DNA of 64,000 bases from NCBI GenBank assembly GCA_965243835.1, contig OZ251578.1, positions 496,001 to 560,000 of the forward strand, written 5' to 3'. Within the stretch, counting starts at the first letter, position 1. Each line of letters starts with the position of its first letter. The translations under genes and the position numbers were made by a program. Positions 15,958 to 24,710 of this stretch are shown piece by piece. The notes below the pieces were generated by a model. It did not search any database and had not been told where the DNA came from. It saw only the letters and a list, made by a program, of their open reading frames with translations. The stretch is from G965202665 sp965243835 (GTDB lineage: Bacteria > Actinomycetota > Acidimicrobiia > Spongiisociales > Spongiisociaceae).

Positions 15958-17076
15958 TCAGGTCCCCGCTACCAGCAGGGGGACTTGGCGTTCGGCGGGG
16001 GACAGGCCGCCATGGGCTCCGATCATTTTCTTGTTCATATGACGGGGGACGATCACCCATCCCGGGTCGGCCAGGAACGCCCCGTCCGGGCGGACCCCCA
16101 GGGCCCGGCCCCCGCCCGCTCCCCACAGGGGTTCCAACTCCCGCGCTGGGCGCCAGGCGGCGGGCAGGTCCGCCCCCAACTCCGCGATCAGGTGCGATGG
16201 GCCCTTCACATACAAGGCGCGGGTGTCCCCGAACACCTGCAGACCCTGCGTAAGGGAGCGGGGGATGAGATGCCTGCGTTCGGTTGGGTAATCAATGTGC
16301 CCATGGTCGGCGGTAGCCGCTAAAACGGCCCCTGCGGGCAGATCGGCCGCCAAGCGCTCCCACAGCCGATCGGCCGTTCGCAACGCCCCCTCGTACTGAC
16401 GGCTGCCTTGGCCGAACATGTGGGCGGCCACATCCACCCCGTTCTCATACGCCATTATCAGGCGTTTCCCCCCGGAGGCGGAACACAACCGCCGCACCGT
16501 CGCCGCCGTCGCCCCGGGGCCGCGCGCCCCCGCGAACTCGCACCCCCGGTACAGGGCCCGGCTGAGCGGAGTGTTGGCGAATTCGGCGGGTTGCACCGTG
16601 AAACATTCCACCCCCGCCCCCCGCAGTCGTTCCCACAGGTTGGGATAGGGCAACAGGCGGCTGGTGTCGTAGAAAACCGTCCGCCCCGTCGCCGGGTTCA
16701 CCCACTTCAGCGCGTTGACCGGCCACGGAAATTCGGGCAACAGGATCATGTAACCCAGCACCCCGTGCCGGGCGGGAGGATGGCCGGTCGCCAGGGAGCA
16801 CAAACCGACGGTGGTGGTGGTCGGAAAAGGGGCGTCCAGCGTCCCCGCCCGCGCCGCCCGCATGGAAGACGCCGCCGGATGGTCCAGTTGTCCGGCCCCC
16901 AACCCGTCCACCACCAACAGCACGTAGACGGAAGCCTCGGGGAGGGCGGAGGCCAACGGGTCATGCAAGCGGGGGGCGACCGCGGAGCCGGTCAGCCGCC
17001 ATTCCAGCTCCGCCATCAGGTTGATGAGCGATCCCCCCTCGTAGTCCGGTCGGGGCAGGCCGGTTTCCGCATCCAT
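15958..17076 (-). CDS. Alkaline phosphatase superfamily phosphodiesterase (nucleotide pyrophosphatase-like)
   Basis: A 372-residue metalloenzyme with the type I phosphodiesterase/nucleotide pyrophosphatase layout: LLVVDGLG (first metal Asp), PFPTTTTV (catalytic Thr), ENGVDVAAHMFG (Asp and His ligands), TADHGHIDY (Asp-His ligands) and IGAHGG (last His). It would hydrolyse phosphodiester or phosphate-ester bonds; the substrate cannot be told from sequence. There is no signal peptide from the ATG at 17076, so it is predicted cytoplasmic. The longer in-frame extension upstream to 17178 looks like non-coding GC-rich sequence. Confidence 0.85.
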   Translation of the reverse strand: MDAETGLPRPDYEGGSLINLMAELEWRLTGSAVAPRLHDPLASALPEASVYVLLVVDGLGAGQLDHPAASSMRAARAGTLDAPFPTTTTVGLCSLATGHPPARHGVLGYMILLPEFPWPVNALKWVNPATGRTVFYDTSRLLPYPNLWERLRGAGVECFTVQPAEFANTPLSRALYRGCEFAGARGPGATAATVRRLCSASGGKRLIMAYENGVDVAAHMFGQGSRQYEGALRTADRLWERLAADLPAGAVLAATADHGHIDYPTERRHLIPRSLTQGLQVFGDTRALYVKGPSHLIAELGADLPAAWRPARELEPLWGAGGGRALGVRPDGAFLADPGWVIVPRHMNKKMIGAHGGLSPAERQVPLLVAGT

Positions 17077-17219
17077 GCACCCGAACGATAGCCCGTCCCC
17101 GTCCGCAACCGCCCGCCGTTCGCCGGCGCGCGCTACCTCTGCAACGGCGCCTCGCCCGCCGCCCCAAGCCGCCTCCAATTTTAAGGATAAAAACGGACCG
17201 TCGTCCGCTCTTTTGCCTT

Positions 17220-17225
17220 TAGAAT
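17220..17225 (+). promoter_or_regulatory. -10 box (TAGAAT) of the carnitine operon
   Basis: TAGAAT matches the consensus at 5 of 6 positions and lies 37 nt before the ATG at 17263. The leader holds an AGGGAG ribosome site 7 nt before the start. No clear -35 is present. Confidence 0.5.
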
Positions 17226-17262
17226 GCGCGCGGCGAACCGGACCCTACGAAGGGAGCATCCT

Positions 17263-18192
17263 ATGAGCGGCGTGATCGTCACCTGCGCGGTTACCGGCGG
17301 GTCGCACACTCCCACTATGAACAGCGACATCCCCATCACCGTCGAGGAGCATGTCCGGCAGTCGGTGGACGCCGCCCGGGAGGGGGCCAGCGTCATCCAC
17401 CTGCACGCCCGGGACCCGGAGGACGGCCGTCCGGTGGCCGACCCGGGACTTTTTCGGGAATACTGCGCGGGCATCCGGGACGGGTGCGAGGCGGTGGTGT
17501 CCATCACCACCGGCGGGGCCACCGGCCAGACCATCGAGGAAAGGTTGCGGGTCATCAAGGTCCTGCAACCGGAGCTGGCCACCTGCAACCTGGGCACGAT
17601 GAACTACGGCTTGTTCCAAATGATCCCCCGCTACGAGGGGCGCTGGAAATACGACTGGGAGGAGCCCTTCCTGGAAAGCACCAAATGGGAGCCGTTCGTT
17701 AACACTTTCGGCGACATCGAATACATGCTCGCCGAGTTGGCCGCCGAAACCGGATGCCGGTTCGAGTTCGAAGCCTACGACGTGGGCCACCTGTACACGC
17801 TGGCCTACTTCCTGGAGCGGGGCCTCATCCAACCTCCTATTTTCATGCAGTTCGTTATGGGGACTTTCGGCGGGATCGGCCCGGAAGTCGAAAACGTGGT
17901 GGCGATGAAAACGGTCGCCAACCGCCTGTTCGGCCACGATCTGGAATGGTCCATCCTGGGCGGGGGTCGGCATCAGTTCGACCTGGTGACCGCCGGGGCG
18001 ACGATGGGCGGCAACGTGCGGGTCGGCTTGGAGGACGGCCTGTACCTGCGCAAAGGGAAACTGGCCGAGTCCAACGCCGAACAGGTGGCGAAAATAGTGC
18101 GCATCCTGCGCGAACTGTCCCGGGAGCCGGCCACCCCCGCCGAAACCCGGGAGCGGCTGGCCCTGAAAGGCCTGCACCGGGTGGCGTACTAG
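17263..18192 (+). CDS. cdhC: BKACE-family enzyme, probable 3-dehydrocarnitine cleavage enzyme
   Basis: A 309-residue DUF849/beta-keto acid cleavage enzyme with the Zn-binding HLHARD motif near residue 45, a conserved NLGTMNYG block and the ETGCRFEFEAYDVGHLYTL segment. BKACE enzymes condense a beta-keto acid with acetyl-CoA to give acetoacetate and a new acyl-CoA. Because the next gene is a carnitine dehydrogenase, the substrate is most probably 3-dehydrocarnitine, giving betainyl-CoA. The start MSGVIV at 17263 follows an AGGGAG ribosome site; the upstream in-frame ATG at 17224 overlaps the promoter. The next gene begins 3 nt after the stop. Confidence 0.85.
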   Translation: MSGVIVTCAVTGGSHTPTMNSDIPITVEEHVRQSVDAAREGASVIHLHARDPEDGRPVADPGLFREYCAGIRDGCEAVVSITTGGATGQTIEERLRVIKVLQPELATCNLGTMNYGLFQMIPRYEGRWKYDWEEPFLESTKWEPFVNTFGDIEYMLAELAAETGCRFEFEAYDVGHLYTLAYFLERGLIQPPIFMQFVMGTFGGIGPEVENVVAMKTVANRLFGHDLEWSILGGGRHQFDLVTAGATMGGNVRVGLEDGLYLRKGKLAESNAEQVAKIVRILRELSREPATPAETRERLALKGLHRVAY

Positions 18193-18195
18193 GAA

Positions 18196-19707
18196 GTGGA
18201 CGGAGGGAGCGCCCCCCGGTCGGAGTTCCGCCCGCCGCGGGTGTGGGGGGTGGTCGGGTGCGGGGTGATCGGGGCCGGATGGGCCGCCCGGGCCCTGGGC
18301 CGGGGGTTGCAAGTGACGGCCTGGGATCCCGCTCCCGGGGCCGAAGCCCGCCTGCGGGAGGCGGTGGCGGCCGCTTGGCCTTCCCTGCAACGGTTGGGAT
18401 TGTATCCGGAGGCCCGTCCCGACCGGCTGACTTTCGCCGCCTCCCCCGAGGAGGTGTGCGCCCGGGCCGATTTCATCCAGGAGTCCGCCCCCGAAAACGA
18501 GTCCCTGAAAGCGGAGTTGCTGGCCCGCCTGGACGCGGCCGCCGACCCCGGCAAGATCATAGCTTCCAGTTCCTCCGGCCTGCTCCCCACCCGCTTGGCC
18601 GCCGGTTGCTCCCACCGGCGGCGCATCCTCATCGGCCATCCCTTTAACCCGGTTTATTTGTTGCCGCTGTGCGAGGTGGTGGGCGGGGAGGAAACCGCCC
18701 CGGAAAACATTCGCCGGGCGGCGGAGGTCTACGACTTTTTGGATATGCATCCGCTGGTGGTGCGCCGGGAAATAGAGGGCTACCTGTCCGACCGCTTGCA
18801 GGAGGCCCTGTGGCGGGAGTCCCTGCATCTGGTCAACGACGGGGCGGCCACCACCGCCGAGTTGGACGACTCCATCATTTACGGGCCCGGCCTGCGCTGG
18901 GCGGCGATGGGGGTCAACCTGACTTTCCACCTGGCGGGCGGGGCGGGCGGGATGCGGCACATGTTGGATCAGTTCGGCCCGGCCCTGCAAGCGCCCTGGA
19001 CCCGGCTAAAAGCCCCCCCTCTGACCCCCGACCTGGTCCAGTCCCTGGTGGAGGGAACCGGGGAGCAGGCCGGGGGGCGGACCATCGCCGAGCTGGAACG
19101 GATCCGGGACGACTATTTGATCGCGGTGTTGCGGGCCTTGCGGTCGGCGAACATCGGGGCGGGGCGCATCCTGGCCCGCCGGGAGGCCCGCCGCTTCGGG
19201 GAGGGGGCCGCCGTCTGGTCGCCCGGGGTTCCCGTCGCCGCCCCCCTGCAATTGTACCGGTGCGATGTGGAGCCGGATTGGGTGGATTACAACAACCATA
19301 TGACCGAGGCCGCCTATCTGACCGCCTTCGGGTGGGCCTCCGACGCCCTGTTCCGGTTCATCGGCGACAACGAGTCCTACCGGGCGGCGGGCCGTTCCTT
19401 CTACACCCGGGAAACCCACATCAACTACCTGCGGGAAGTGGACGGGGGCGACTCCTTGCGTTTCACCACCCAGATCGTCGGCCTGGACGAGAAGCGGCTC
19501 CACTTCTACCACCAGATGTTCAACGAGGAAACCGGCGAACTGGCGGCGGTGACCGAACAGATGCTGCTGCATGTGGACACCAAGGCGGGGCGGGCCGCCC
19601 CCATCGCCGACACCCCGGCCCGGGCGTTGGCCGCCGTCTGGGAAGTCCACCGGGAAATGGAAACCCCCGCCTATCTGGGACGGGTGATGAAAACCGGGAG
19701 GTCCTGA
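18196..19707 (+). CDS. lcdH: L-carnitine dehydrogenase fused to a hot-dog thioesterase
   Basis: A 503-residue two-domain protein. Residues about 15-330 form a 3-hydroxyacyl-CoA-dehydrogenase-like NAD enzyme: VVGCGVIGAGWAAR dinucleotide motif, FIQESAPENESLK, ASSSSGLLPT and the catalytic GHPFNPVYLLPL His. Residues about 350-500 form a 4-hydroxybenzoyl-CoA-thioesterase-like hot-dog (VDYNNHMTEAAYL). The same fusion is known in rhizobial L-carnitine dehydrogenases, where the extra domain is thought to hydrolyse betainyl-CoA. It oxidises carnitine to 3-dehydrocarnitine, the substrate of the preceding BKACE. The GTG at 18196 is uncertain; a GTG at 18241 directly before the Rossmann motif is an alternative. 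The stop overlaps the next ATG (TGATG). Confidence 0.9.
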   Translation: MDGGSAPRSEFRPPRVWGVVGCGVIGAGWAARALGRGLQVTAWDPAPGAEARLREAVAAAWPSLQRLGLYPEARPDRLTFAASPEEVCARADFIQESAPENESLKAELLARLDAAADPGKIIASSSSGLLPTRLAAGCSHRRRILIGHPFNPVYLLPLCEVVGGEETAPENIRRAAEVYDFLDMHPLVVRREIEGYLSDRLQEALWRESLHLVNDGAATTAELDDSIIYGPGLRWAAMGVNLTFHLAGGAGGMRHMLDQFGPALQAPWTRLKAPPLTPDLVQSLVEGTGEQAGGRTIAELERIRDDYLIAVLRALRSANIGAGRILARREARRFGEGAAVWSPGVPVAAPLQLYRCDVEPDWVDYNNHMTEAAYLTAFGWASDALFRFIGDNESYRAAGRSFYTRETHINYLREVDGGDSLRFTTQIVGLDEKRLHFYHQMFNEETGELAAVTEQMLLHVDTKAGRAAPIADTPARALAAVWEVHREMETPAYLGRVMKTGRS

Positions 19708-20867
19708 TGGATTTCAACCTGACCGACGAGCAACGGCTGATCGCGGAAACGACCCGTTCTTTTGTGGAGAAGGAACTGTTTCCCCACGAGGAAACGGTGG
19801 AGCGGGAAGACCGGGTTCCCCCGGAAACAGCGGAACGGATCAAGTCCCGGGCCCTGGAGGCGGGCATCTACGCGGCCAACATGCCCGCCGAACACGGCGG
19901 GGGCGGCCTGGACCCGCTGACCATGGCCCTGGTGGAACGGGAACTGGGGGCGACCTCCTACGCCCTCCATTTCATCGTGGCCCGCCCCTCCAACATCCTG
20001 GCCGCCTGCCGGGGCGAACAGATCGACCGCTATCTGGCGCCCACCATCCGGGGGGAGCGATACGACAGCCTGGCGATGAGCGAACCGGACGCCGGTTCCG
20101 ACCTGCGGGGGATGCGCTGTCAGGCGGTGCGGGACGGCGGCGATTACGTGATCAACGGGGTCAAGCATTTCATCAGCCATGTGGATATGTCCGACTACGT
20201 GATCCTGTTCGCCGCCACCGGGGAGGAGGACGGACCGCGCGGGCCCCGCAAGTTGATCACCGCTTTTCTGGTGGACCGGGGCACCCCCGGTTTCGAGGTG
20301 CGCCCCGGCTACCGGGCGGTGTCCAACCGGGGCTACCACAATTTCATTCTGGAGTTCGACGACTGCCGGGTTCCGGCCGCTAACGTGCTGGGGAGCGAGC
20401 ACCGGGGGTTTGAACTGGCCGGGGAGTGGCTGGGTTCCACCCGTTTGCAAGTGGCCGCCATCTGCCTGGGCCGGGCCCGGCGGGCCTTGGGGTTGGCCGT
20501 GGAATGGGCCGCCTCCCGCGTCCAGTTCGGCCAAAAAATCGGCCGCTTCCAGGGCGTTTCCTTCAAACTGGCCGATATGAGAACCCGCTATGAGGCGGCC
20601 GAGGTTCTCACCTTGCGCGCCGCTTGGCGGGACGGACAGGGGAGCCTGACCGACGCCGACGCGGCCATGGCCAAAGTGTTCGCCACCGAAATGTGCCAGT
20701 TCGTAACCGACGAGGCCATCCAAATCTTCGGCGGGATGGGGCTGATGGACGAGTTGCCGTTGGAAAGAATGTGGCGCGACACCCGGGTGGATCGCATCTG
20801 GGACGGAACCTCCGAGATTCAGCGCCACATCATTTCCCGCTCCATGTTGCGGCCCCATGGCGGCTAG
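19707..20867 (+). CDS. Acyl-CoA dehydrogenase (probable betainyl-type substrate)
   Basis: A 386-residue FAD enzyme with all family landmarks: AMSEPDAGSDLRGM (FAD-binding), RVQFGQKIGRFQGVSFKLADM, QIFGGMGLMDELPLERMWRD and the terminal RIWDGTSEIQRHIISR. It removes two hydrogens alpha-beta to an acyl-CoA. Inside a carnitine operon and near caiD, gamma-butyrobetainyl-CoA to crotonobetainyl-CoA is the likely step (inference). The residue aligned with the medium-chain catalytic Glu is Asp (WDGT). The ATG overlaps the stop of lcdH and GGGAGG lies upstream. Confidence 0.9.
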   Translation: MDFNLTDEQRLIAETTRSFVEKELFPHEETVEREDRVPPETAERIKSRALEAGIYAANMPAEHGGGGLDPLTMALVERELGATSYALHFIVARPSNILAACRGEQIDRYLAPTIRGERYDSLAMSEPDAGSDLRGMRCQAVRDGGDYVINGVKHFISHVDMSDYVILFAATGEEDGPRGPRKLITAFLVDRGTPGFEVRPGYRAVSNRGYHNFILEFDDCRVPAANVLGSEHRGFELAGEWLGSTRLQVAAICLGRARRALGLAVEWAASRVQFGQKIGRFQGVSFKLADMRTRYEAAEVLTLRAAWRDGQGSLTDADAAMAKVFATEMCQFVTDEAIQIFGGMGLMDELPLERMWRDTRVDRIWDGTSEIQRHIISRSMLRPHGG

Positions 20868-20942
20868 CCGCAACCGGCCGGCGCCCGGTTCGGTTTCGCC
20901 GTTCCGCGAAGCGCCGGGGGGAGGGGGCGGCGGGAGCGCCGG

Positions 20943-22979
20943 ATGAGTCGCCAGTTGGGCCGGTTGCTGGCTCCCCGGTCGGCGGTTTTCATAGGGGGCG
21001 AGGAGGCCGAGCGGGCCATGCGGATGTGCGACCGGTTGGGTTTTGCGGGGGAGTCGTGGCCGGTCAACCCGGCGCGGGAGCGGATGGCGGGCAGGCCGGT
21101 GTTCGCCGGTTTGGACGATTTGCCCGCCGTTCCGGACGCCGCTTTTGTGGCCGTGGACCGTTACCGGACGGTGCGGGCGGTGCGGGAGTTGGCGGAAATG
21201 GGATGCGGGGGGGCGGTGCTGTACGCCTCCGGGTTCGCCGAAGCCGGGCCGGAGGGGGCGGCGCTGCAAAGGGAGTTGACGTCCGGTCACGGTATGCCGC
21301 TGATCGGCCCCAACTGCTACGGGATCATCAACGCGGTGACCGGGGCCGCCCTGTGGCCGGACGTGCACGGGTGCCGGAGGGTGCGGCGCGGTCCGGTCCT
21401 GCTGTCGCAGTCGGGCAACCTGGCCCTCAACTTGACCATGAACCGCCGGGGAGTGGATTTTTCTTATGTGGTATCGCTGGGCAACCAGTCCTCGGTCACC
21501 ATCGAGGAATGCCTGGAGCATTTCGCCGCTTCCCCGGAAGTTACTTCGGTGGGCGTTCACTTGGAGTCGGTCGCCGACCCGCCCCGGCTGGCCCGGGCTT
21601 TGCTGGCCTGCCGGGAGGCCCGCACCCCGGTGGTGGTCCTGAAAACGGGGCGCAGCGCCGCAGCCGCCGCCATCACCGCCTCCCACACCGCCGCCTTGGC
21701 CGGCCCGGTTGCCGCCTTCGACGCCTTCTGCGACCGGTTCGGGGCGGTGCGGGCGGACACGTTGCAGGAGTTGCTGTCGGCCTTGGCCGTTCTGGAACGA
21801 CTGGGCCCGTTGCCGGGCAACCGTTTGGTTTCCCTGTCCTGCTCCGGAGGGGAAGCGGCTTTGGCGGCCGACCGGGCCGAACGGTACGGGGTGACGTTTC
21901 CGCCGTTCGCCGCCGGGCACGCCCGCCGCATCAAGGACACCCTCTCCGACCTGGTGGCCATCACCAACCCGCTCGACTACCACACTTTTATCTGGGGGGA
22001 CGAGGCGGCCCTCCGCCGCTGTTTCACCGCGGTCCTGACCGGCCCGGCGCAGGCGGGGATGCTGATCCTGGACTGGCCGGACGATGACAACGACGATTCG
22101 GCCTGGTGGCCCACCCTGAGGGCTTTCGCGGCGGCGGCGGACGCTTCCGGAACCCCGGCGCTGGTGGCGGCCGGCCTGGCCGAGAACCTGCCGGACCGGG
22201 TGCGGGAGTTTCTGTCCGGGCGCGGCTTGGCGGCCGCTTATTCCATCGACGGGGCCTTGTTCGGCTTGGCGGCGGCCGCCCGGGTGGGGGAGTGGTTCGC
22301 CTCCCCGCCTCCGCCTCCGCCCCTCCCCGCCGGGGCGCCCCCGCCCCCCGTTCCGCCCCCGGCCCTGGACGAGGCGGAGGCGAAAGGGATATTGCGGGCG
22401 GCGGGCGTCTCCGTCCCGGAGGGGGTGGTAGTTGCGGGCCTCTCCGACCGGGAGCGGCTGGCCCGGTTGGGGTTTCCGTTGGCGGTCAAGGCGACGGGGG
22501 CGGCGCACAAGACCGAGGCGGGCGGGGTGCTCACCGGCATCGCCGACGGGGAAAGCCTGACCCGGGCCTTGGAGGAGTTGGGCGGGGAGGGGCGGTGGAT
22601 GCTGGTGGAGCGCTTTGTCACCGGCGGGATAGCGGAGGTTTTGGTTGCGGCGCGGCGGGAGTGGCCGCTGGGGATAACCCTGACTTTGGGGGCGGGGGGG
22701 ACGTTGGCGGAACTGACGGCGGACACCGTTACCCTGCTGGCCCCGGTGACGGAGGAGGAGGCGGAGGCGGCTTTGGCCGGTCTGCGGGTGGGCCGGTTGT
22801 TGGCCGGTTTTCGGGGCGCCCCGGCGGGCGATGCCCGGGCGGCGGCGCAGGCGGCGGTGCGGCTGGTTGATTTGCTGGCTTCCCGCCCCGATTTGTTGGA
22901 AGTGGAAGTCAACCCGTTGGTCGTCACCCCGAACGGAGCATGGGCGGTGGACGCCCTAATCACCCCCCGTTCCCCCTGA
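20943..22979 (+). CDS. ADP-forming acyl-CoA synthetase (fused alpha-beta, ATP-grasp)
   Basis: A 678-residue NDP-forming acyl-CoA ligase. It has an N-terminal CoA-binding Rossmann domain (about 1-130), succinyl-CoA-ligase-like domains with GPNCYGIIN, SQSGNLAL and the phospho-His segment TASHTAALAG, a Pro-rich linker (about 460-480), and a C-terminal ATP-grasp domain (LAVKATGAAHKTEAGGV, EVEVNPL). It makes acyl-CoA plus ADP and phosphate from acid, CoA and ATP, or runs in reverse. In this operon it could activate gamma-butyrobetaine or carnitine, or handle the acetoacetate produced; the sequence does not decide. It starts 75 bp after the acyl-CoA dehydrogenase. Confidence 0.88.
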   Translation: MSRQLGRLLAPRSAVFIGGEEAERAMRMCDRLGFAGESWPVNPARERMAGRPVFAGLDDLPAVPDAAFVAVDRYRTVRAVRELAEMGCGGAVLYASGFAEAGPEGAALQRELTSGHGMPLIGPNCYGIINAVTGAALWPDVHGCRRVRRGPVLLSQSGNLALNLTMNRRGVDFSYVVSLGNQSSVTIEECLEHFAASPEVTSVGVHLESVADPPRLARALLACREARTPVVVLKTGRSAAAAAITASHTAALAGPVAAFDAFCDRFGAVRADTLQELLSALAVLERLGPLPGNRLVSLSCSGGEAALAADRAERYGVTFPPFAAGHARRIKDTLSDLVAITNPLDYHTFIWGDEAALRRCFTAVLTGPAQAGMLILDWPDDDNDDSAWWPTLRAFAAAADASGTPALVAAGLAENLPDRVREFLSGRGLAAAYSIDGALFGLAAAARVGEWFASPPPPPPLPAGAPPPPVPPPALDEAEAKGILRAAGVSVPEGVVVAGLSDRERLARLGFPLAVKATGAAHKTEAGGVLTGIADGESLTRALEELGGEGRWMLVERFVTGGIAEVLVAARREWPLGITLTLGAGGTLAELTADTVTLLAPVTEEEAEAALAGLRVGRLLAGFRGAPAGDARAAAQAAVRLVDLLASRPDLLEVEVNPLVVTPNGAWAVDALITPRSP

Positions 22980-23129
22980 CCCGCCCGCTCGCGTCCTCCG
23001 GGTTTTGGGTGCGTGATAACTCCGGTTTCGGGCTGGCGACAGGCGCGGGCGGCGGAATACGGGCTATACGGGCGACAGGTCGGGCTAACCCGGATTATTC
23101 GGCGGGTCGGCGGTCCCGACCGGTCGGGT
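22980..23129. other. Intergenic stretch without a recognised feature
   Basis: GC-rich sequence after the acyl-CoA synthetase, with short CGGG-rich repeats such as CCGACCGGTCGG-like palindromes near 23115-23127. No gene, ribosome site or convincing terminator is seen. Confidence 0.3.
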
Positions 23130-23389
23130 TTATTCCGCCCGGTCCGGTGATAGCGGGTGTTCGTCCCCCGGGTCGGCTAGTTCCCGTTCAGCGAATATAG
23201 AAACTTTATCTATTTCCCGTTCGGCTATTACCCTATTCAACCGGTTTATTTTGGCGGTTATTTCTAACTTTTTTATATTTACCGCCGCTATTTTTCGGTA
23301 TATATCCAGTCGGTCGTTTCCGATAGTCCCGGTCGGTCGGATTTCGCTTGGGCTATAGCGGCGTTTATTCGGGTTAGTTCGTCCGTCAT
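23130..23389 (-). pseudogene. Frameshifted small helical/coiled-coil gene
   Basis: On the minus strand an ATG at 23389 overlaps the stop of the upstream broken gene (ATGA) and opens 33 codons (MTDELTRINAAIAQAKSD...), ending at TAG 23288. A second frame, open through the same region, continues to TAA 23130 as a hydrophilic helical sequence (KLEITAKINRLNRVIAEREI). The two halves read like one coiled-coil protein split by a frameshift. Codons are unusually rich in ATA, CTA and TTA compared with all neighbours, suggesting foreign origin. No family is recognised. Confidence 0.4.
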
Positions 23390-23503
23390 CGGGAGGGTTT
23401 CCCCCGATTAGATATCCGGTCGTAGTCGGCGGCGGTAGCCCGTTCGTAGTCCGCCCAGTGTCGGACGATTTCCGCCGACTCCGATAACCCGGCGGCGGCT
23501 AGG

Positions 23504-23531
23504 TGTAGATGGCCAGAACGTTGTTGACAGT
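23504..23531 (+). repeat. Left terminal inverted repeat of the IS
   Basis: 28 bp, differing from the reverse complement of the right end at positions 13, 14 and 16. The direct target repeat GCTAGG precedes it. Confidence 0.9.
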
Positions 23532-23606
23532 TTGGTTGTTGCATAGGTGAAGGCCTCCTGGTGTCATGGGGTGTGTAAGTAACCCTTGACACGGGAGGAG
23601 GCCTTC

Positions 23607-24569
23607 GTGGTTCATGGTAACGCTCGGTTGGCGCCGAAGGGACGGTGGGAGATGGCGGTGCGGGTGTTGGTGAAGAGGGAGGCGGTATCGCGGGTGGCGC
23701 GGGATATGGGGGTGTCGCGGGAGACGGTGTACAAGTGGGTGCGCCGCTACGAGCAGGAGGGCTGGTACGGTTTGCTGGACCGGTCTTCCCGTCCCCATGT
23801 TTCCCCTGGGCGGGTCGCTCCGGAGACGGAGCGGGCGGTGGTGGACGCCCGACGGCGGTTGCGGGCGGGGCCTGCTCGGATAGCGGCCGTTACCGGGGCG
23901 GCGGAACGGACGATTACTCGCATCCTGCGTCGGAACGGGGTTCTGCGCCTGTGGGACTGCGACCCCCTTAGCGGGGAACCCAAACAGTCCCTCCGCAAGG
24001 GTTCGGGGATACGGTATGAACGCCCCTACGCCGGAGACTTGGGGCATATGGACGTCAAGAAGATCGCCGCCATCCCCCCCGGCGGGGGATGGGCCGTGCA
24101 CGGGCGGGGAAACGTCGCCCAGCAGGGAGTGGGCTATGTCTTTGTGCACTCCATCGTCGACGACCACACCCGCCTGGCCTACTCCGAGCCTCTCCCCGAC
24201 GAGAAGGCCCCCACCGTGGTCGGGTTCCTCACCCGGGCGTTGGAGAACTACCGGCAACACGGCATCCCCCATGTTCGGGCGATCATGACCGACAACCACC
24301 CCGGCTACAAACGCAGCCTCCTGTTCAAAGCGCTCCTCAAACGCCACGGGATCAAACACATAACCATCAAGCCCTACAACCCCCAACAGAACGGGAAGGT
24401 GGAACGCTACCACCAAACCCTGAAACGAGAGTGGGTCAACCAACAGGCCTGGCCCAACGAAGAAACCAGAACCCAAGCCCTCACCGACTGGCTCCACTAC
24501 TACAATAACCACCGACCCCACACAAGCCTCGGAGGAAACCCACCAACCAGCAGACTGTCAACAACCTAG
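23607..24569 (+). CDS. IS481-family DDE transposase
   Basis: 320 residues. An N-terminal helix-turn-helix (VSRVARDMGVSRETVYKWVRRYEQ) recognises the ends. The integrase-like core has its acidic triad in GDLGHMD, IMTDNHPGY and NGKVERYHQTLKREW, with the IS481-typical tail YYNNHRPHTSLGG-PP. GTG at 23607 is chosen because GGAGGAGG lies 5 nt upstream; a TTG at 23586 is also in frame. The gene is full length with no frameshift. Confidence 0.93.
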   Translation: MVHGNARLAPKGRWEMAVRVLVKREAVSRVARDMGVSRETVYKWVRRYEQEGWYGLLDRSSRPHVSPGRVAPETERAVVDARRRLRAGPARIAAVTGAAERTITRILRRNGVLRLWDCDPLSGEPKQSLRKGSGIRYERPYAGDLGHMDVKKIAAIPPGGGWAVHGRGNVAQQGVGYVFVHSIVDDHTRLAYSEPLPDEKAPTVVGFLTRALENYRQHGIPHVRAIMTDNHPGYKRSLLFKALLKRHGIKHITIKPYNPQQNGKVERYHQTLKREWVNQQAWPNEETRTQALTDWLHYYNNHRPHTSLGGNPPTSRLSTT

Positions 24570-24581
24570 TGGCCATCTACA
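24554..24581 (-). repeat. Right terminal inverted repeat of the IS
   Basis: 28 bp. It contains the transposase stop codon (TAG 24567-24569) and is followed directly by the second GCTAGG. Confidence 0.9.
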
Positions 24582-24694
24582 GCTAGGTCGTCCGCCTGGC
24601 GGGAATACCGGTCGGCACGGCGGCGGTAATCGGCGGCTACATCGGCCGCCCGGATAGGGGGCGGCGAAGCGGTGTGTGGTACGTACGAGGGGGG

Positions 24695-24700
24695 TAGGCT
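24695..24700 (+). promoter_or_regulatory. -10 box (TAGGCT) for caiD, leaderless geometry
   Basis: TAGGCT is followed by seven G and then GTG-ATG (24708 and 24711, both in frame). Seven nt from -10 to GTG is the leaderless spacing used by other genes here. The eight-G run at 24701-24708 may alternatively serve as a ribosome site for the ATG. Confidence 0.4.
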
Positions 24701-24710
24701 GGGGGGGGTG

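Larger units (their letters stand above)
23504..24581 (+). mobile_element. Intact IS481-like insertion sequence with 6-bp target duplication
   Basis: 1078 bp bounded by imperfect 28-bp terminal inverted repeats (25 of 28 match; both ends begin TGTAGATGGCCA and carry GTTGTTGACAGT). It contains one transposase gene and is flanked by GCTAGG at 23498-23503 and 24582-24587. Intact ends, gene and target duplication indicate a recent, possibly active insertion. Confidence 0.93.
23386..24653 (-). pseudogene. Small helical gene interrupted by the IS481-like element
   Basis: Removing the element (23504-24581) and one copy of the 6-bp target duplication joins two minus-strand frames perfectly. The joined product contains RRRADRYSRQADDLA then AAGLSESAEIVRHWADYER, ending at TGA 23386-23388. 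The product is hydrophilic and helix-forming. Its start is not identifiable (no ATG/GTG in frame close to 24653). The stop overlaps the next small frame as ATGA, so it belonged to a short operon that is now dead. Function is unknown. Confidence 0.55.

Noticed and set aside
24701..24708. Eight-G run before caiD as a phase-variable tract
   Set aside because: It is short, lies between a -10 box and the start, and more simply serves as a ribosome site or leaderless spacer.
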